Origin: Symbiodinium natans
Lineage: Eukaryota; Sar; Dinophyceae; Suessiales; Symbiodiniaceae
DNA length: 61,000 bases
Reading direction: 5' to 3'
Assembly (NCBI GenBank): GCA_905221605.1
Contig: CAJNDS010002403.1
Location: 64,001 to 125,000 of the forward strand
Part shown: one piece after another, positions 12,586 to 23,400 of the stretch
How the letters are laid out: the number at the start of each line of letters is the position of its first letter
Position numbering within the stretch: position 1 is the stretch's first letter
Translations under genes and position numbers: made by a program
Notes under the pieces: generated by a model
Told to the model about the DNA's origin: nothing
The model's input: only the letters and a program-made list of their open reading frames with translations
Databases searched by the model: none

Positions 12586-13345
12586 TGAAGGTTTAGGGTT
12601 TAAGGTTTAGGGTCTAGCGTTTAAAGTTTAAAGTTTAATGTCTAGGGCTTAGGGTGTAGGGTTTAAAGTAGCAAGTTTAAAGCTAGCGCTTATTACTTAA
12701 GGTGTAGGGTTTGAGGTTTTGGCTGAAACATGTAAAGTCTGCTTCGGACAGTGAGGCCCACACCTGAGCTGCCTGTCCATCATCTCCATTGCCAAAGTCC
12801 TCGTATAACTTTAAGCCTAAACCGTAGGCGCTAAGATCTAGACCCTCAACCATAAAGTCTGAACTCTAAACACTAAACTCTCAAATCTAAATCATGAAAT
12901 CGCAAACCTGTTTTGAAAGCGTCAACCCCATCACAGCCTGAACGGTATGCTTTTAACTTCTAAGCCGTAAAATTGAAAAATTAACTCGCAAAACCTGAAA
13001 CCTTTCAAGTTTTAAATGAGAATGAAATTTTATAAACCCTGTCAACCTTGTCTATCCCGAGAATAACTACAACCCTGCAAACTTTTTCTTCTACAATTGC
13101 TATATTTTCAACTACCATTAAAAATAGTTAATCTGCTTTAGAAAGTTTAAACCTTTAACATCTAAGTCTAAACCTAAACCTTAAATAGTTCTACATGCTC
13201 GATTCCCGAAGGATGCTATATGGGCTCCTATCTCAACAGCTCTGCTGGGTTCTGGCCATAAAACTCACAATAAGGTTTAGGATTGAGAGTTGAGCGTTTA
13301 GGCTTTCGAGTGTAGGGCTGCCATAATACAAGACATCGGCTTGAT
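12586..13345. repeat. 0.77-kb tandem duplication, copy 2
   Basis: This is the second copy of the 11815-12585 unit, with scattered substitutions and small indels. A partial third copy of the unit's end (ATAATGCGTCGGCTTATTTCAAGATGCTT) may precede copy 1 near 11698-11730. Confidence 0.85.
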
Positions 13346-13644
13346 TTAAAGAAGCTTTTCCGAATGTAATGTTTGTGGTCTAGGTTTTAGTACATAAGTT
13401 ACTACAGGAATGCTTGTTAACAATTTACTTGCGCAAGTCCAGGTCGTCAGCTTTATTTAGGCGCTCAGCAAAGTTGACGCTTTCAGGATTTATTGGTGAC
13501 TTTTGAGAAATAAGGATGCGATTTGCTTCAGGTTTTGTGACTCTTAGAGTTTAAGATTTAGGTTTAGGGTTTAGGGTCTAGCGTCTATGGTTTATGGTTT
13601 GATGTTTAAGGTTTATGGTTTAAAGTTGAGTGTTTACGGCTTCA

Positions 13645-14940
13645 AGTGTAACGAAGAGGGTTTCTTGTTTAAAGCTTAATGTTTAGGGCGACACATTTCA
13701 AATCTTTCTAGAAAGCCCCCCCTCAAAACGGAACACTGAGGCAACAAAAAGCCCCCCAACCCTGAAAAGCTCAAAGATCTGAACATATCTGAACTCTTGG
13801 ACCCCTGTCTCTTGCCCTGAAAGTTCAGAGAGCTACTTTCTATCCAAGCCCTCAACCCTCTTCGCACTGCACGGGCCGCGCGCCTCCTCCTCTCCTTCCA
13901 GCCCTTCCTCCAAGCCCTCGACTTCGCCCTGGTGAACGGTTTCACTGGGTTTAGGGTTAAGGGTCTAGCAAGTTAAGAGTTTACGGTTTGAAGTGTAACG
14001 AAGCGGGTTTCGTGTTGGAAGCTTAAAGTTTAGGGCGACACATTTCAAATCTTTCTAGGAAGCCCCTCCTCAAAACGGAACACGGAGGCAACAAAAAGCC
14101 CCCAAAGTCCTGAAAAGCCCAAAGCTCTGAACTCTTGGACCCCTGTCTATTGCCCTGACAGATCAGAGAACTACTTTCTATCCAAGCCCTCAACCCGCTC
14201 CGCACTGCACGGGCCGCGCGCACTGTAGGGTTAAGGGTCTAGCGTGTACGGTTTATGCTTTGATGTTTAAGGTTTATGGTTTAAAGTTAAGTGTTTACGG
14301 TTTGAAGTGTAACGAAGAGGGTTTCGTGTTTCAAGCTTAAAGTTTAGGGCGACACATTTCAAATCTTTCTAGAAAACCCCTCCTCAAACCGGAACACTGA
14401 GGCAACAAAAAAACCCCTAAAGTCCTGAAAAGCCCAAAGCTCTGAACTCTTGGACCCCTGTCTATTGCCCTGACAGTTCAGAGACCTACTTTCTATCCAA
14501 GCCCTTAACCCTCTCCGCACTGCACGGGCCGCGCACCTCCTCTCCTTCCGGCCCTTCCTCCAAGCCCTCGTCTTCGCCCTGGTGAACGGTTTCACTGAGT
14601 TTAGGGTTAAGGGTGTAGCGTCTACGGTTTATGGATTAATGTTTAAGGTTTATGGCTTAAAGTTGAGAGTGTAGCGTCTACGGTTTATGGATTGATGTTT
14701 AAGGTTTATGGTTTAAAGTTGAGAGTTTACGGTTTTAAGTGTAACGAAGCGGGTTTCGTGTTTAAAGCTTAAAGTTTAGGCGACACATTTCAAATCTTTC
14801 TAGGAAGGCCCCTCCTCAAAACGGAACACGGAGGCAACAAAAAGCCCCCAAAGTCCTGAAAAGCCCGAAGCTCTGAACTCTTGGACCCGTGTCTATTGCC
14901 CTGACAGTTCAAAGACCTACTTTCTATCTAAGCCAGTCTT
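13645..14940. repeat. Four-copy complex tandem repeat
   Basis: Copies are anchored by CGACACATTTCAAATCTTTCT at 13689, 14036, 14350 and 14781 (spacings 347, 314 and 431 bp). Copies 1 and 3 are long, extending to GGTGAACGGTTTCACT. Copies 2 and 4 are truncated at different points, giving a long-short-long-short pattern. Telomere-like TTTAGGG/TTTATGG spacers separate them. Minus-strand frames in the copies drift in frame and are not convincingly coding. Confidence 0.8.
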
Positions 14941-16180
14941 CTAGAAAGCCCAACAGGCCCTCTTAGCCTTGCTAAAGCAAATCGGCACCACGAAGCCTTA
15001 CCTAACCCTAAGCCCTGGTCCTCAAGCCGCATTGTTGAACCCAGACTTCTGTCTTAGGGTTTAGGGTTTAGGTTTCAGGGTTTACAGTTTAGGGTTTAGG
15101 GTTTAGGGTTAGTTTAGGGTTTAGGGCTTAGGGCTTAGGGCTGTATCAGCCGCGAGCAGGGAACATGACGGAAACCCTGGAAACTCCAGCGTCATCTCTA
15201 CCATCTGACATCAGATATCATCCCTTGTTTCCTGAATGCCATATGTGTACGTATATGTGTCTATATATAGACATAGATGTGTGTGTATGGAAATGTGTAG
15301 ATAGTTGCATCTATATTTTCTATATCCGCATATCTCTGTGTGCAAAATAAACAAGTAAAGTTTTCAACCGATATACTGCGCCTCGACCTCTGGCTCAAAG
15401 TCGTTGTCATCTGCATCCTGAGGCCAGTGGGCTCAGCGCAGGCATGACCCCCGTTTTCTGGCAGGGTGGCTTGCGTGGAGAGAGAAGGATGAACTTCACA
15501 AATAAGTTTTAGGATTTGGGGTTTAGGGGTTTGCTGTGAAATGGCGCATAAGCTGTGAAGGTTGGGACACAGACTCCCTTAGACAGAAGCGTGAAATGCA
15601 AAGAGAAGCCACGAGTTGGGGGGTCCCATGCATTCAAGGCCAAACAAAAGGCTTCAGGGTTCTGATTGAGGTATGGACACAAACCTCTTCGGGTTCATTT
15701 AACCCCCGAGGCTCTAACTTAAACCCCCCTAAACCTTGAACTTTAAATCATAAACCATAAACCGTATGGGTAAGCGTCAAACCTCATTTCCTGAAGCGTT
15801 AAACCTGTTGAGACCTTAGCTCCCTTAACCCTGAACCTTATGAATTCTCTGTACCCTGTCAACCTTATTTACCAAAAAAATAACTACAACACGAAAAGCT
15901 CATTTGACTATTACACACGCTACCCTCTGGAGTGTCGTAAGACTTTCCGGCCAGAACATCATAGCCCGGATTGAAAAAAATGTAGCATTTAAGGTTTAAG
16001 GTTTAGGGCTTAGGTCTTAATGTTGAGGCTTAGGGCCTAGGGTTAGGGTTTAGGGTTTAGGATTTAGGGTTTAGGGTTTCAGGTGTAGGCTCCGAAACCC
16101 TCTTGTATAAAAGCATTAGATTTTAGGGCTTAGGGCTTTTAGGGTTCCAGGCTTAGAGTTTATATATAAAGGTTTACATT
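14941..16180. repeat. Telomere-like repeats with spacers
   Basis: TTTAGGG runs at 15056-15145 and 15985-16080 surround non-repetitive spacers. A GT/TA-rich tract lies at 15240-15345. No gene is recognised. Confidence 0.5.
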
Positions 16181-17724
16181 CAGACGTAGGTGTTATGAAT
16201 TTGTCGACCTTCGAATGTCCCTGAACCGTGAACAACAGCGCAAAGACGAGAATCCTCACGCTGCTGCCACGTGCAGCGCCGCGGAGGTGGAGGATGCCGA
16301 GGAGCCATTGGTATCCGGATCTCGGTGCAATGGTTGCTGATTAATCATCCTCCACTATTATTTGAGGGGAGAGGGTTAGAGGCTGCTATAGTGTAGTCGT
16401 GAACTTTCCTTCCCCAGCTCGTCGTTCAAACCCTTGCGCAGCAACATATCTGATGCGGTGATGAGCTTCTCATCTTCTGAAGAGTCGAGATCGAGACTGC
16501 AACAATGACGTCCAAAGAGAAAAGGTTTTACATCAAATGCTCTCATCTGGAACGTGTTTTGCCGATTGTATTTCTTACGTGTGACACTTATGACACATGA
16601 GTAGATGTGGATGTTGTCTCGCAAGACGAAAGTGCCTGAATCCCCCTTATTTCTAACGCAACGCTGCAAACGCTGCAAAACCGTAGCACCATGTCACATT
16701 AGCTGGATTCTCAGAAAACAATTACATCATATTCAGGAGTTGAATTAGACTCCTGATTCAATGATGTCGCGGAGATTGAAAACGGTCCATTCATGCAGTA
16801 GTGACAGGCGCCGGACCCGAGAGCCTTTGCGGAAAAACGGAGAAAGGCGCGGCCTTTCTCCAGTCCGTATAATCCTGGACGAGTCTCTAATGGGAAATCT
16901 ATGCGTCCGAGTCTATGTCACTGTCAGGCCACAGAAGCTATGTACCGAGCCGTTGCTGAAGAGCAGCTGCGGAAGGCACCTGGCACAGTCGCGCTCATAT
17001 CGTTGTTGCAATCGAGAAGCTTTGTTTTAGCTGCGTGAAGACATGACAAGGGTTTATTTGTCTGATCAGGCGAGACGTACTTTTGCTCACTCGATAGTGA
17101 AACCAGCGGGCAACTCAGTCATCTCTGAGAAAGTGAGGGCCGGGGGGAAGAAGAGTGAAACCAAGCATGTCGGGCATCTAATGTTTTACTTACAACCACC
17201 CCCCACCCTTTTTAAATATATGTCGGCAACGACAAGTCTCTCGTCATCTCCCAATGACCAAGACCTTTAATCTTGTCCAACGACCTCGCAATCACAGCCC
17301 ACCAAGCTGTCAAGACATGCCGGAGCGGCTGTCGTCGAGGAGCTATGCGAAATTACATTGCAAGGCGGAGGCAAAAGCGGATGCGGAAGAGGTGGGGGGA
17401 AAGCCGGAGGAGGCGGGCGGGGGTGGGACGGGACGAAACATCGCTGTAGCTGCTCTTCGAGCCAGAGAATAATGACATCAAGCTGGAAGAGGATCCAGAC
17501 AATGACGTTTTCATGTTTTCACTGCAAGTGCATGGCATGTGCAAGCTTCATGCTTTACAAGGTGTGTTCTAGTATCTCTGGCGCATACCACATTGCTCTA
17601 ATTCGCCGAGGCCTTGGGCCGTAGGTGTATAGGAAACACAAACCAGGCACCCCACCTCTACACCATGGCGTCGTATTGATTGGCGGAGGTGCTGTTTTTC
17701 CTAACGCTAGCCCTGGCTACTTGT
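16181..17724. other. Unique sequence, possible unrecognised gene
   Basis: This 1.5 kb is nearly free of telomere-like repeats. Stop-free frames exist on minus 16376-16678 (100 codons) and plus 16761-17030 (89 codons), but I recognise no domain in them. The GGCGGAGG/GGGGG purine-rich patch at 17365-17430 is low complexity. Confidence 0.25.
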
Positions 17725-17925
17725 ATTCAATTAAATATATCATATCATATTCTATTTTATTGGATTATATTGTTGCGCTATATTATATATTAGTATCATA
17801 TTAGTATACAATATATATTTATATTACATTATACTATGTCTATAGAAAATTACATATATAATATATCTATATACATAAATATTTTAATTTTATACTACAT
17901 AGTAACTATACCATTATCATGATGA
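17725..17925. other. AT-rich island
   Basis: About 200 bp of almost pure A/T with many ATAT steps abuts the 3' end of the broken zinc-finger/HTH gene. It may be the residual non-coding end of that element. No coding content is seen. Confidence 0.4.
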
Positions 17926-18753
17926 CCAAAACAAGTACCTCAATAAAAAACAAGAAAACCTGATCACGGGACCGGGCATCGAAGGCAGGACGGCTGCGTG
18001 TGCGAAAGAGCTGCTTGCTCTGGCCCTTCCGACGTCCGAAAATCCGCAAGGTGTCTGCCTTGCTGGCAGCTTTCAGGATCTCTGCAGAAGACTTATTCCA
18101 CTTGCTTAAGAGCGAGATATGGATGTTCGCGTCGTCGGCTGCATCTTGGAAAGGTTGCACCCTGCTGCCATCTTCTTGATAGGTCCAAAGCAAAAGCAGA
18201 GCATTCCACTTGGCGTCCAAACTATACTTGTGATGACGGTGCGCCCCACGAGTGAGCTTCGGTCTGCCATCTGTAGTCCGCCGAATCCCACGAGCGTGCT
18301 CCCCCGTGTCCTCCTCATCAGCCAGAATCTCAGGCGCAAGGCCAGAAGCTGTCTGCCCACTGATCGCCTCGTCCTCCTCGCTAGCGATAAAGTCAGCTGA
18401 AAAGGCATCATCACCTGCTGAGGCGTCTCTGTGGCCTTCTCGCACCCCATGACCTGGCAATCATCCACGGAAGTCCCTGGCTCCCACAAAGGCCGCGAAC
18501 CGGCACTGTGCGCAGCTGCTATCAAAGCTGCGTGTAGTGAGTGCTCATGCCCTGCTCGAGCCTGCTTGCATCGTGGACCAGAAAAGGTCTGAGTGCAAAA
18601 GCGGCAGGTGACAGAAGGCAGGCTTCGTGGTTCCAGGGGGTGATGCAATGGCACTTCACGGCCAGACGGCAAACGCAAAGTGGCTGATCCGTACCGATGC
18701 AACGTTTGCTGCTGCTCCATGCTAGCACCGAGGCTTTGCCCATTGAGGCACAA
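17926..18753 (-). pseudogene. Zinc-finger/HTH protein fragment, transposase-like, frameshifted
   Basis: Two minus-strand frames overlap. The upstream one (18753 down to 18106) has a C2H2-like finger: CRFC, then H and H in GHEHSLH near residues 50-75. The downstream one (18460 down to 17906) has an acidic stretch, then a basic region and a likely helix-turn-helix (ISLLSKWNKS) followed by RRKGQSK. The layout of finger, acidic linker and DNA-binding helices cut off before any catalytic core resembles the N-terminus of a pogo/Tigger-type DDE transposase or its domesticated relatives. The switch from the first frame to the second near 18460-18590 implies an indel. It ends at an AT-rich island. The family assignment is inferred and weak; the finger is visible. 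Confidence 0.35.
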
Positions 18754-18849
18754 CGCCCGACCCCCCTAAGCATCCATACAGCACTGACAGGGTTTGAAGA
18801 CACGGGTTGAATTCAGCCCTCCTGAACCCTACACACAGAAACCCCTAAA

Positions 18850-19370
18850 CCTTTGACAAGCTACAACCCCCCCACCCCCCCACCGTGGGCTTGGGGCCGA
18901 AGGCAAGAAAACGACCGGCTTGAGAAGGTTTCGGGTTTTGTGCTTGGGGAGTTTCAAGCGCTCGCATCATGGGTTTCAATCATTCGTGTGCTTAAAAAGC
19001 CGGGGGGGGGAGGGTTGGGGGGGGGCCCCCTCCCCCCCCCCCCCCCCCCCCCCATTTCAAACACAGCGCTTTTGCAAACACACTGCTCACATGATGAGGT
19101 TCAAAAACTCATATGCTTTGAAGCAAGCTTGCATGGCTCAAAAAGCTGGGGGGGGGGGGAGGGGGTTGGGGGAAGCGGGCGGTTGGGGGGAGCGCGCGCA
19201 GCCCCCCCCTCCCCCACTCATTTGCAAAAGGAAAAGCCAAGAAAACGGACCGAATGGAGTTTTTCCTAGGGAAAACGACAAAATCGGCCAAAAACAAAAA
19301 ACCACCCCCACCCCCACGAAAAAAGACTCCCAAAAATGGGCCCCGCGCCTTAAACCCTGAACCCCAAACC
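18850..19370. repeat. Duplicated G-tract/C-tract hairpin blocks
   Basis: Two diverged copies of one block (about 18900-19055 and 19075-19215) each contain CTTAAAAAGC or CTCAAAAAGC, then a long G-rich tract, then a long C-rich tract (19003-19052 and 19147-19216). G and C tracts facing each other can form strong hairpins or quadruplexes. Open frames across them are low complexity. Confidence 0.6.
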
Positions 19371-19399
19371 CCCCAACCCTAAACCCTATTGCAACCTTC

Positions 19400-20435
19400 A
19401 GGGCCTCCTGGGCCCACACTCCCCTTGAAACGAGCTGGAAGGTTTGGGGCTCTAAATTTTCAATGTTTAGGGTTTAGGGCTTGGGGCTACCAGGTGCAGA
19501 GGGCAGTTATAGGTAGGCTTACAAGTGCCCGAAATCAGGTGGTAGCTTAGTACCTATACTTACCCCACCTAGAGACACTACTTGCCAGTCATTACCCATC
19601 GCTTAATTACGGCTCAGGGTTTCGGTGTTGGCTTCGGGCTCACTGAACCCTAAACCCTGAACCCTGAACCCTAAAACCTAAACCCTAAACCCTAACCCCT
19701 AAACCCTGAACCCCTGGCTGCTGAAGGTTTCAGGGCTTAGGACTTAGGATTCAGACCGTGCAGGGGCTTTCCGACTGAAGGACACCACCCAGAACATCTC
19801 TTCACGTCAGGGTTTGGGGTTTTCGGGTTCGGGGTTTAGCGTTCCCTAGACCCTATAAACCCTAAGCCCCAAACTCCAAGCGCTAAACCCTAAACCCTAA
19901 ACCCTAAACCCTAAACCCTAAACCCTAAACCCTAAACCCTAAACCCTAAACCCTAAACCCTAAACCCTAAACCCTAAACCCTAAACCCTAAACCCTAAAC
20001 CCTAACCCTAAACCCTAAACCCTAAACCCTAAACCCTAAACCCTAAACCCTAAACCCTAAACCCCATCCCCTTCCGCTCACTTGTCTTTTCCTCGCGCGG
20101 CAGGGCTTCTTGAGAGCCCGAAGTCGTGAAATCGAGTTGAGGGTTGAAGTCCCTAGCACCCTAAACCCCGTTTAGGGTTTAGGGTTTAGGGTTTAGGGTT
20201 TAGGGTTTAGGGTTTGGGGTTTCGGGTGTAGGTTCAGGGTTTAGGCCTTCATCCCTAATCTCTAAACGCCCCGAACCCCTTACAGATTCTACAAAAAACC
20301 TAAGCCAGATCCTAACCCTGGCTCAAGCAAAAGGCCCTAAACCCTAAACCCTAAACCCTAAACCCTAAACCCTAAACCCTAAACCCTAAACCCTAAACCC
20401 TAAACCCTAAACCCTAAACCCTAAACCCTAAACTC
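19400..20435. repeat. Telomere-repeat arrays in opposite orientations
   Basis: CCCTAAA arrays at 19882-20064 (about 25 near-perfect copies) and 20336-20432, and a TTTAGGG array at 20169-20222, lie within about 500 bp. This is immediately downstream of the stop codon of the SNF2-type gene, so it is 3' flank of that gene. Confidence 0.9.
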
Positions 20436-20495
20436 CTAACCCCGGGTCAAGCAAAAGAGCTCCCGCAGCTCTGTGTCGGACATGCCGCCGATGTC
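20436..20495 (-). CDS. SNF2 terminal exon: SDTELRELF, stop
   Basis: The 60 nt read [19 protein letters not shown] then TAG, like the LS..ELR.LF ending of bacterial-type SNF2 proteins. Acceptor CACTTCAG. The stop sits where the family usually ends. Confidence 0.88.
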   Translation of the reverse strand, partial: DIGGMSDTELRELFCLTRG

Positions 20496-23400
20496 CTGAA
20501 GTGCCAGAAGCCCCTGAAACCCTGCTTAGGGTCTCCCTAAACCCTATACCCTAAGCCCTAAACACTAAACCCTAAGCCCTAAACCCTAAGCCCTAAACCC
20601 TGAACCCTAAACCCTGCTTAGGGTTTAGGCTTAGGAAACTCTAAACCCTAAACCCCAAACCCTGTTTAGGGTTCAGGGCTGACAGGGGCTTTGGGTTTCT
20701 CGTTTGGGGCTTAGGGTTCAACCCTAAACCCTGCAACCTAAACCCTAAACCCTAAACCCTAAATCCTAAACCCTAAACCCTAAGCCCTCAACCCTCAACC
20801 CTCAACCCTAAACCCTTAACCCTTAACCCTAAACCCTAACCCTGAACCCTGAACCCTAAACCCTAAACCCTAAACCCTAAAACCTAAACCCTAAACCCTA
20901 ACAGGTTGGGTTGAGGTCCGAGGTTTGGGATTTCTGCTTAGGGAGGCCTGACATGGGCTGAGGGGGTTTGGCCCCTTTTCGAGGGGCTTAGGGTGTGTAC
21001 TTGAAGGTTCCTGCGTAGTCATCATATAAACAGAGTGACGTCTGCCTGCTTCTGGGCTGTAAGTGCAGTAGACCCTGAACCCTGCCATGACCAAAGCCTA
21101 AAAAGCCCCAGTGTGCACGAAGATCCCGCGGTGCCTTGGCGATGCTGTCGTTCTCACCTGCTTTGGCGCCATAAAGCAACTGGTTTGGGGTTTAGGGTTT
21201 AGGGTTTCGAAGCACCAAAACCCAAAACTAAATCCCCAAACCCGATAGCAACAAAACACAACAAAAGCCCGAAACTAAAGCCCCCCAAACCCGAGAAAAT
21301 ATCCTGCCAGGCGGTGAGTGGTAGCTCTCAGTCTTTGGGTTGGTTGTGGTGACACTAGAAAACCCTAGTATAGGGGCCTCGTTAATTGGAATGAGGGTTT
21401 GGGGATTATTATAGTAAAATCATACAGGGACCGTAAGGGAATACTACTAGCAATTATTCCGACCCCTATATATTACAATTGAAATGGGTTGAGTGCTTCG
21501 GGTTTAGTGCTTGGGGCTTAGGGTTACTTGAAGGCTGATGGGTAGTCAGAAGTAGGGTTATAGGTACCAAAAGTTATAACCATTTATAGCTATATGAGGG
21601 CGGCTGCCAATATTCCTTCTTCCAGGAACGGCGGATGCTGAAAAATCATGGTGCCGCCTTATGACAAAAAAGGATAACGAAGGTCCGGAACGATGGCTTT
21701 AGCAAGTACAGAAGTATGGTACTAATTCCGTACCCTATGCAAAAACCTCGCAAAACACACTAGCACCTTAATTTTAAGACTCAGGCATCCTCTTCGGAAC
21801 TACTGGAGCTAATGTTTCGCGCACGAGCAAGCATCAGCATCCTCAGCTCATACCATGTCAGCTTTGGAAAGGAATACCTGGCGCCACACTAGCACTATCC
21901 CACCGCCAACATGAGGGAGAGCCTGAAATCGCCTTGTGGCGAAGACATAAACCAGCAAAAGCGGAACTTCATATCGCACTTCCATCATATTTTGCATACA
22001 TGGTATTTTGACGTCCGCCCATGTAGCTACCCTGCTTGCAACTGCTCATGAACCTTCAAGAACGTCTGCATTTCAAAATCGCAGGGCTCAAGATATTTCG
22101 GGTTGAGGGTTTTTTGGGTTTCGGGGTTGTCGCGTATACTTATACGTTTAGAATTTCTTTTCCCGGGTGTAGGGCTTAGGGGTTTTCGGGTTGAGGGCAT
22201 GGAGGTAACTAAAAACCCTAAACTCTAAACCCTAAACCCTACACCCTACACCCTACACCCTAAACCCTAAACTCGGCTTAGGGAGCTGCTGGCTGGCTTG
22301 GCAGATGGGCGCGTTTAGGCACTTTTGACCCTCTCAGGGCGGTGCCCCCAGAAATAGTGCCAGGTTTTGATTGTATGTGGGATGACCTACGTAACCCTAA
22401 CCTTAAACCCTAAACCCTAAACCCTAAGCCCTAAACCCTTAACCTTGAACAAAATTGGGAATTTAGCACTGCAAGCCCCACAGGCAGGCCCCCTGAAGCG
22501 CTGCGCCTGAGAGTGAAAGCACCGATGCAGCCAGGGCTTTCCTGCAAGGGAGGATGCCGCGGTTCAGGGGTTCAGAGGTTCAGGGGTTCAGGGGTTTAGG
22601 GCTTTAGGGGTTTAGGGGGTAGGGTTTAGGGTTTAGGGTTTAGGGTTTAGGGTTTAGGGTTTAGGGTTTAGGGTTTAGGGGTCTAGGGATCTCGGGGTTG
22701 AGGGGTTGAGGGGTTCAGGGTGTTCAAGGTGTTCAGGGTGTTTAGGGTGTTTAGGGTCTAGGGTTTAGGGCTGAGTGGTTAAGGGTTTTGGGTCAAGGTT
22801 CAGGGTGCAGTTGGGTCAGGTTTGGGGTTTTTGAGGGTTTTTTCAGAGAACTGCAGGGTGTAGGCAAAGAATCTTGGGGGGCAAGAGGTTTATGTACCTC
22901 CCAAAGCACCCCTAAACCCTAACCCTAAACCCTAAACCCTAAACCCCTAAACCCCTAAACCCCTAAACCCCTAAACCCCTAAACCCCTAAACTCCAATGT
23001 ATCTAAGCTGACTGGATGTGCTAAGGACTCCGGAAGCCCGCACGCAACAGCCCGAGCCAACCAGCGTTTAGGGTTGTGGGTTTACGAGGCAGAATCCTGA
23101 AACCCCCAAGCCCTAAACCTTAACCCCCAAGACCCGAACGCCTACATCCTACACCTCAGGCTTAGAGAAGATGGGTTTATTTGGAGGTTCATGAGCACCC
23201 GGCGACCCCCATATTCCCGAATCAAGAGCGCCTGTTCTGACATAAGGGGGGAGTGTTTCGACGTATGTGGGCGGGCGATCAGCTTGGAGCCATGTGGGGA
23301 GAAAGCACCAGGGGGGGGGGTAAAGTAGGGTGGCAACGGTTGTCATTGGTGATGAACCTTTCTCGGGGTTACTTATATAACTTACAAGGGTTTAGGGTTT

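Noticed and set aside
13676-14595. Repeated minus-strand frames (MKPFTRAK...) as a small protein family
   Set aside because: Frames diverge by indels between copies and two copies are truncated; this looks like repeated DNA rather than selected protein.
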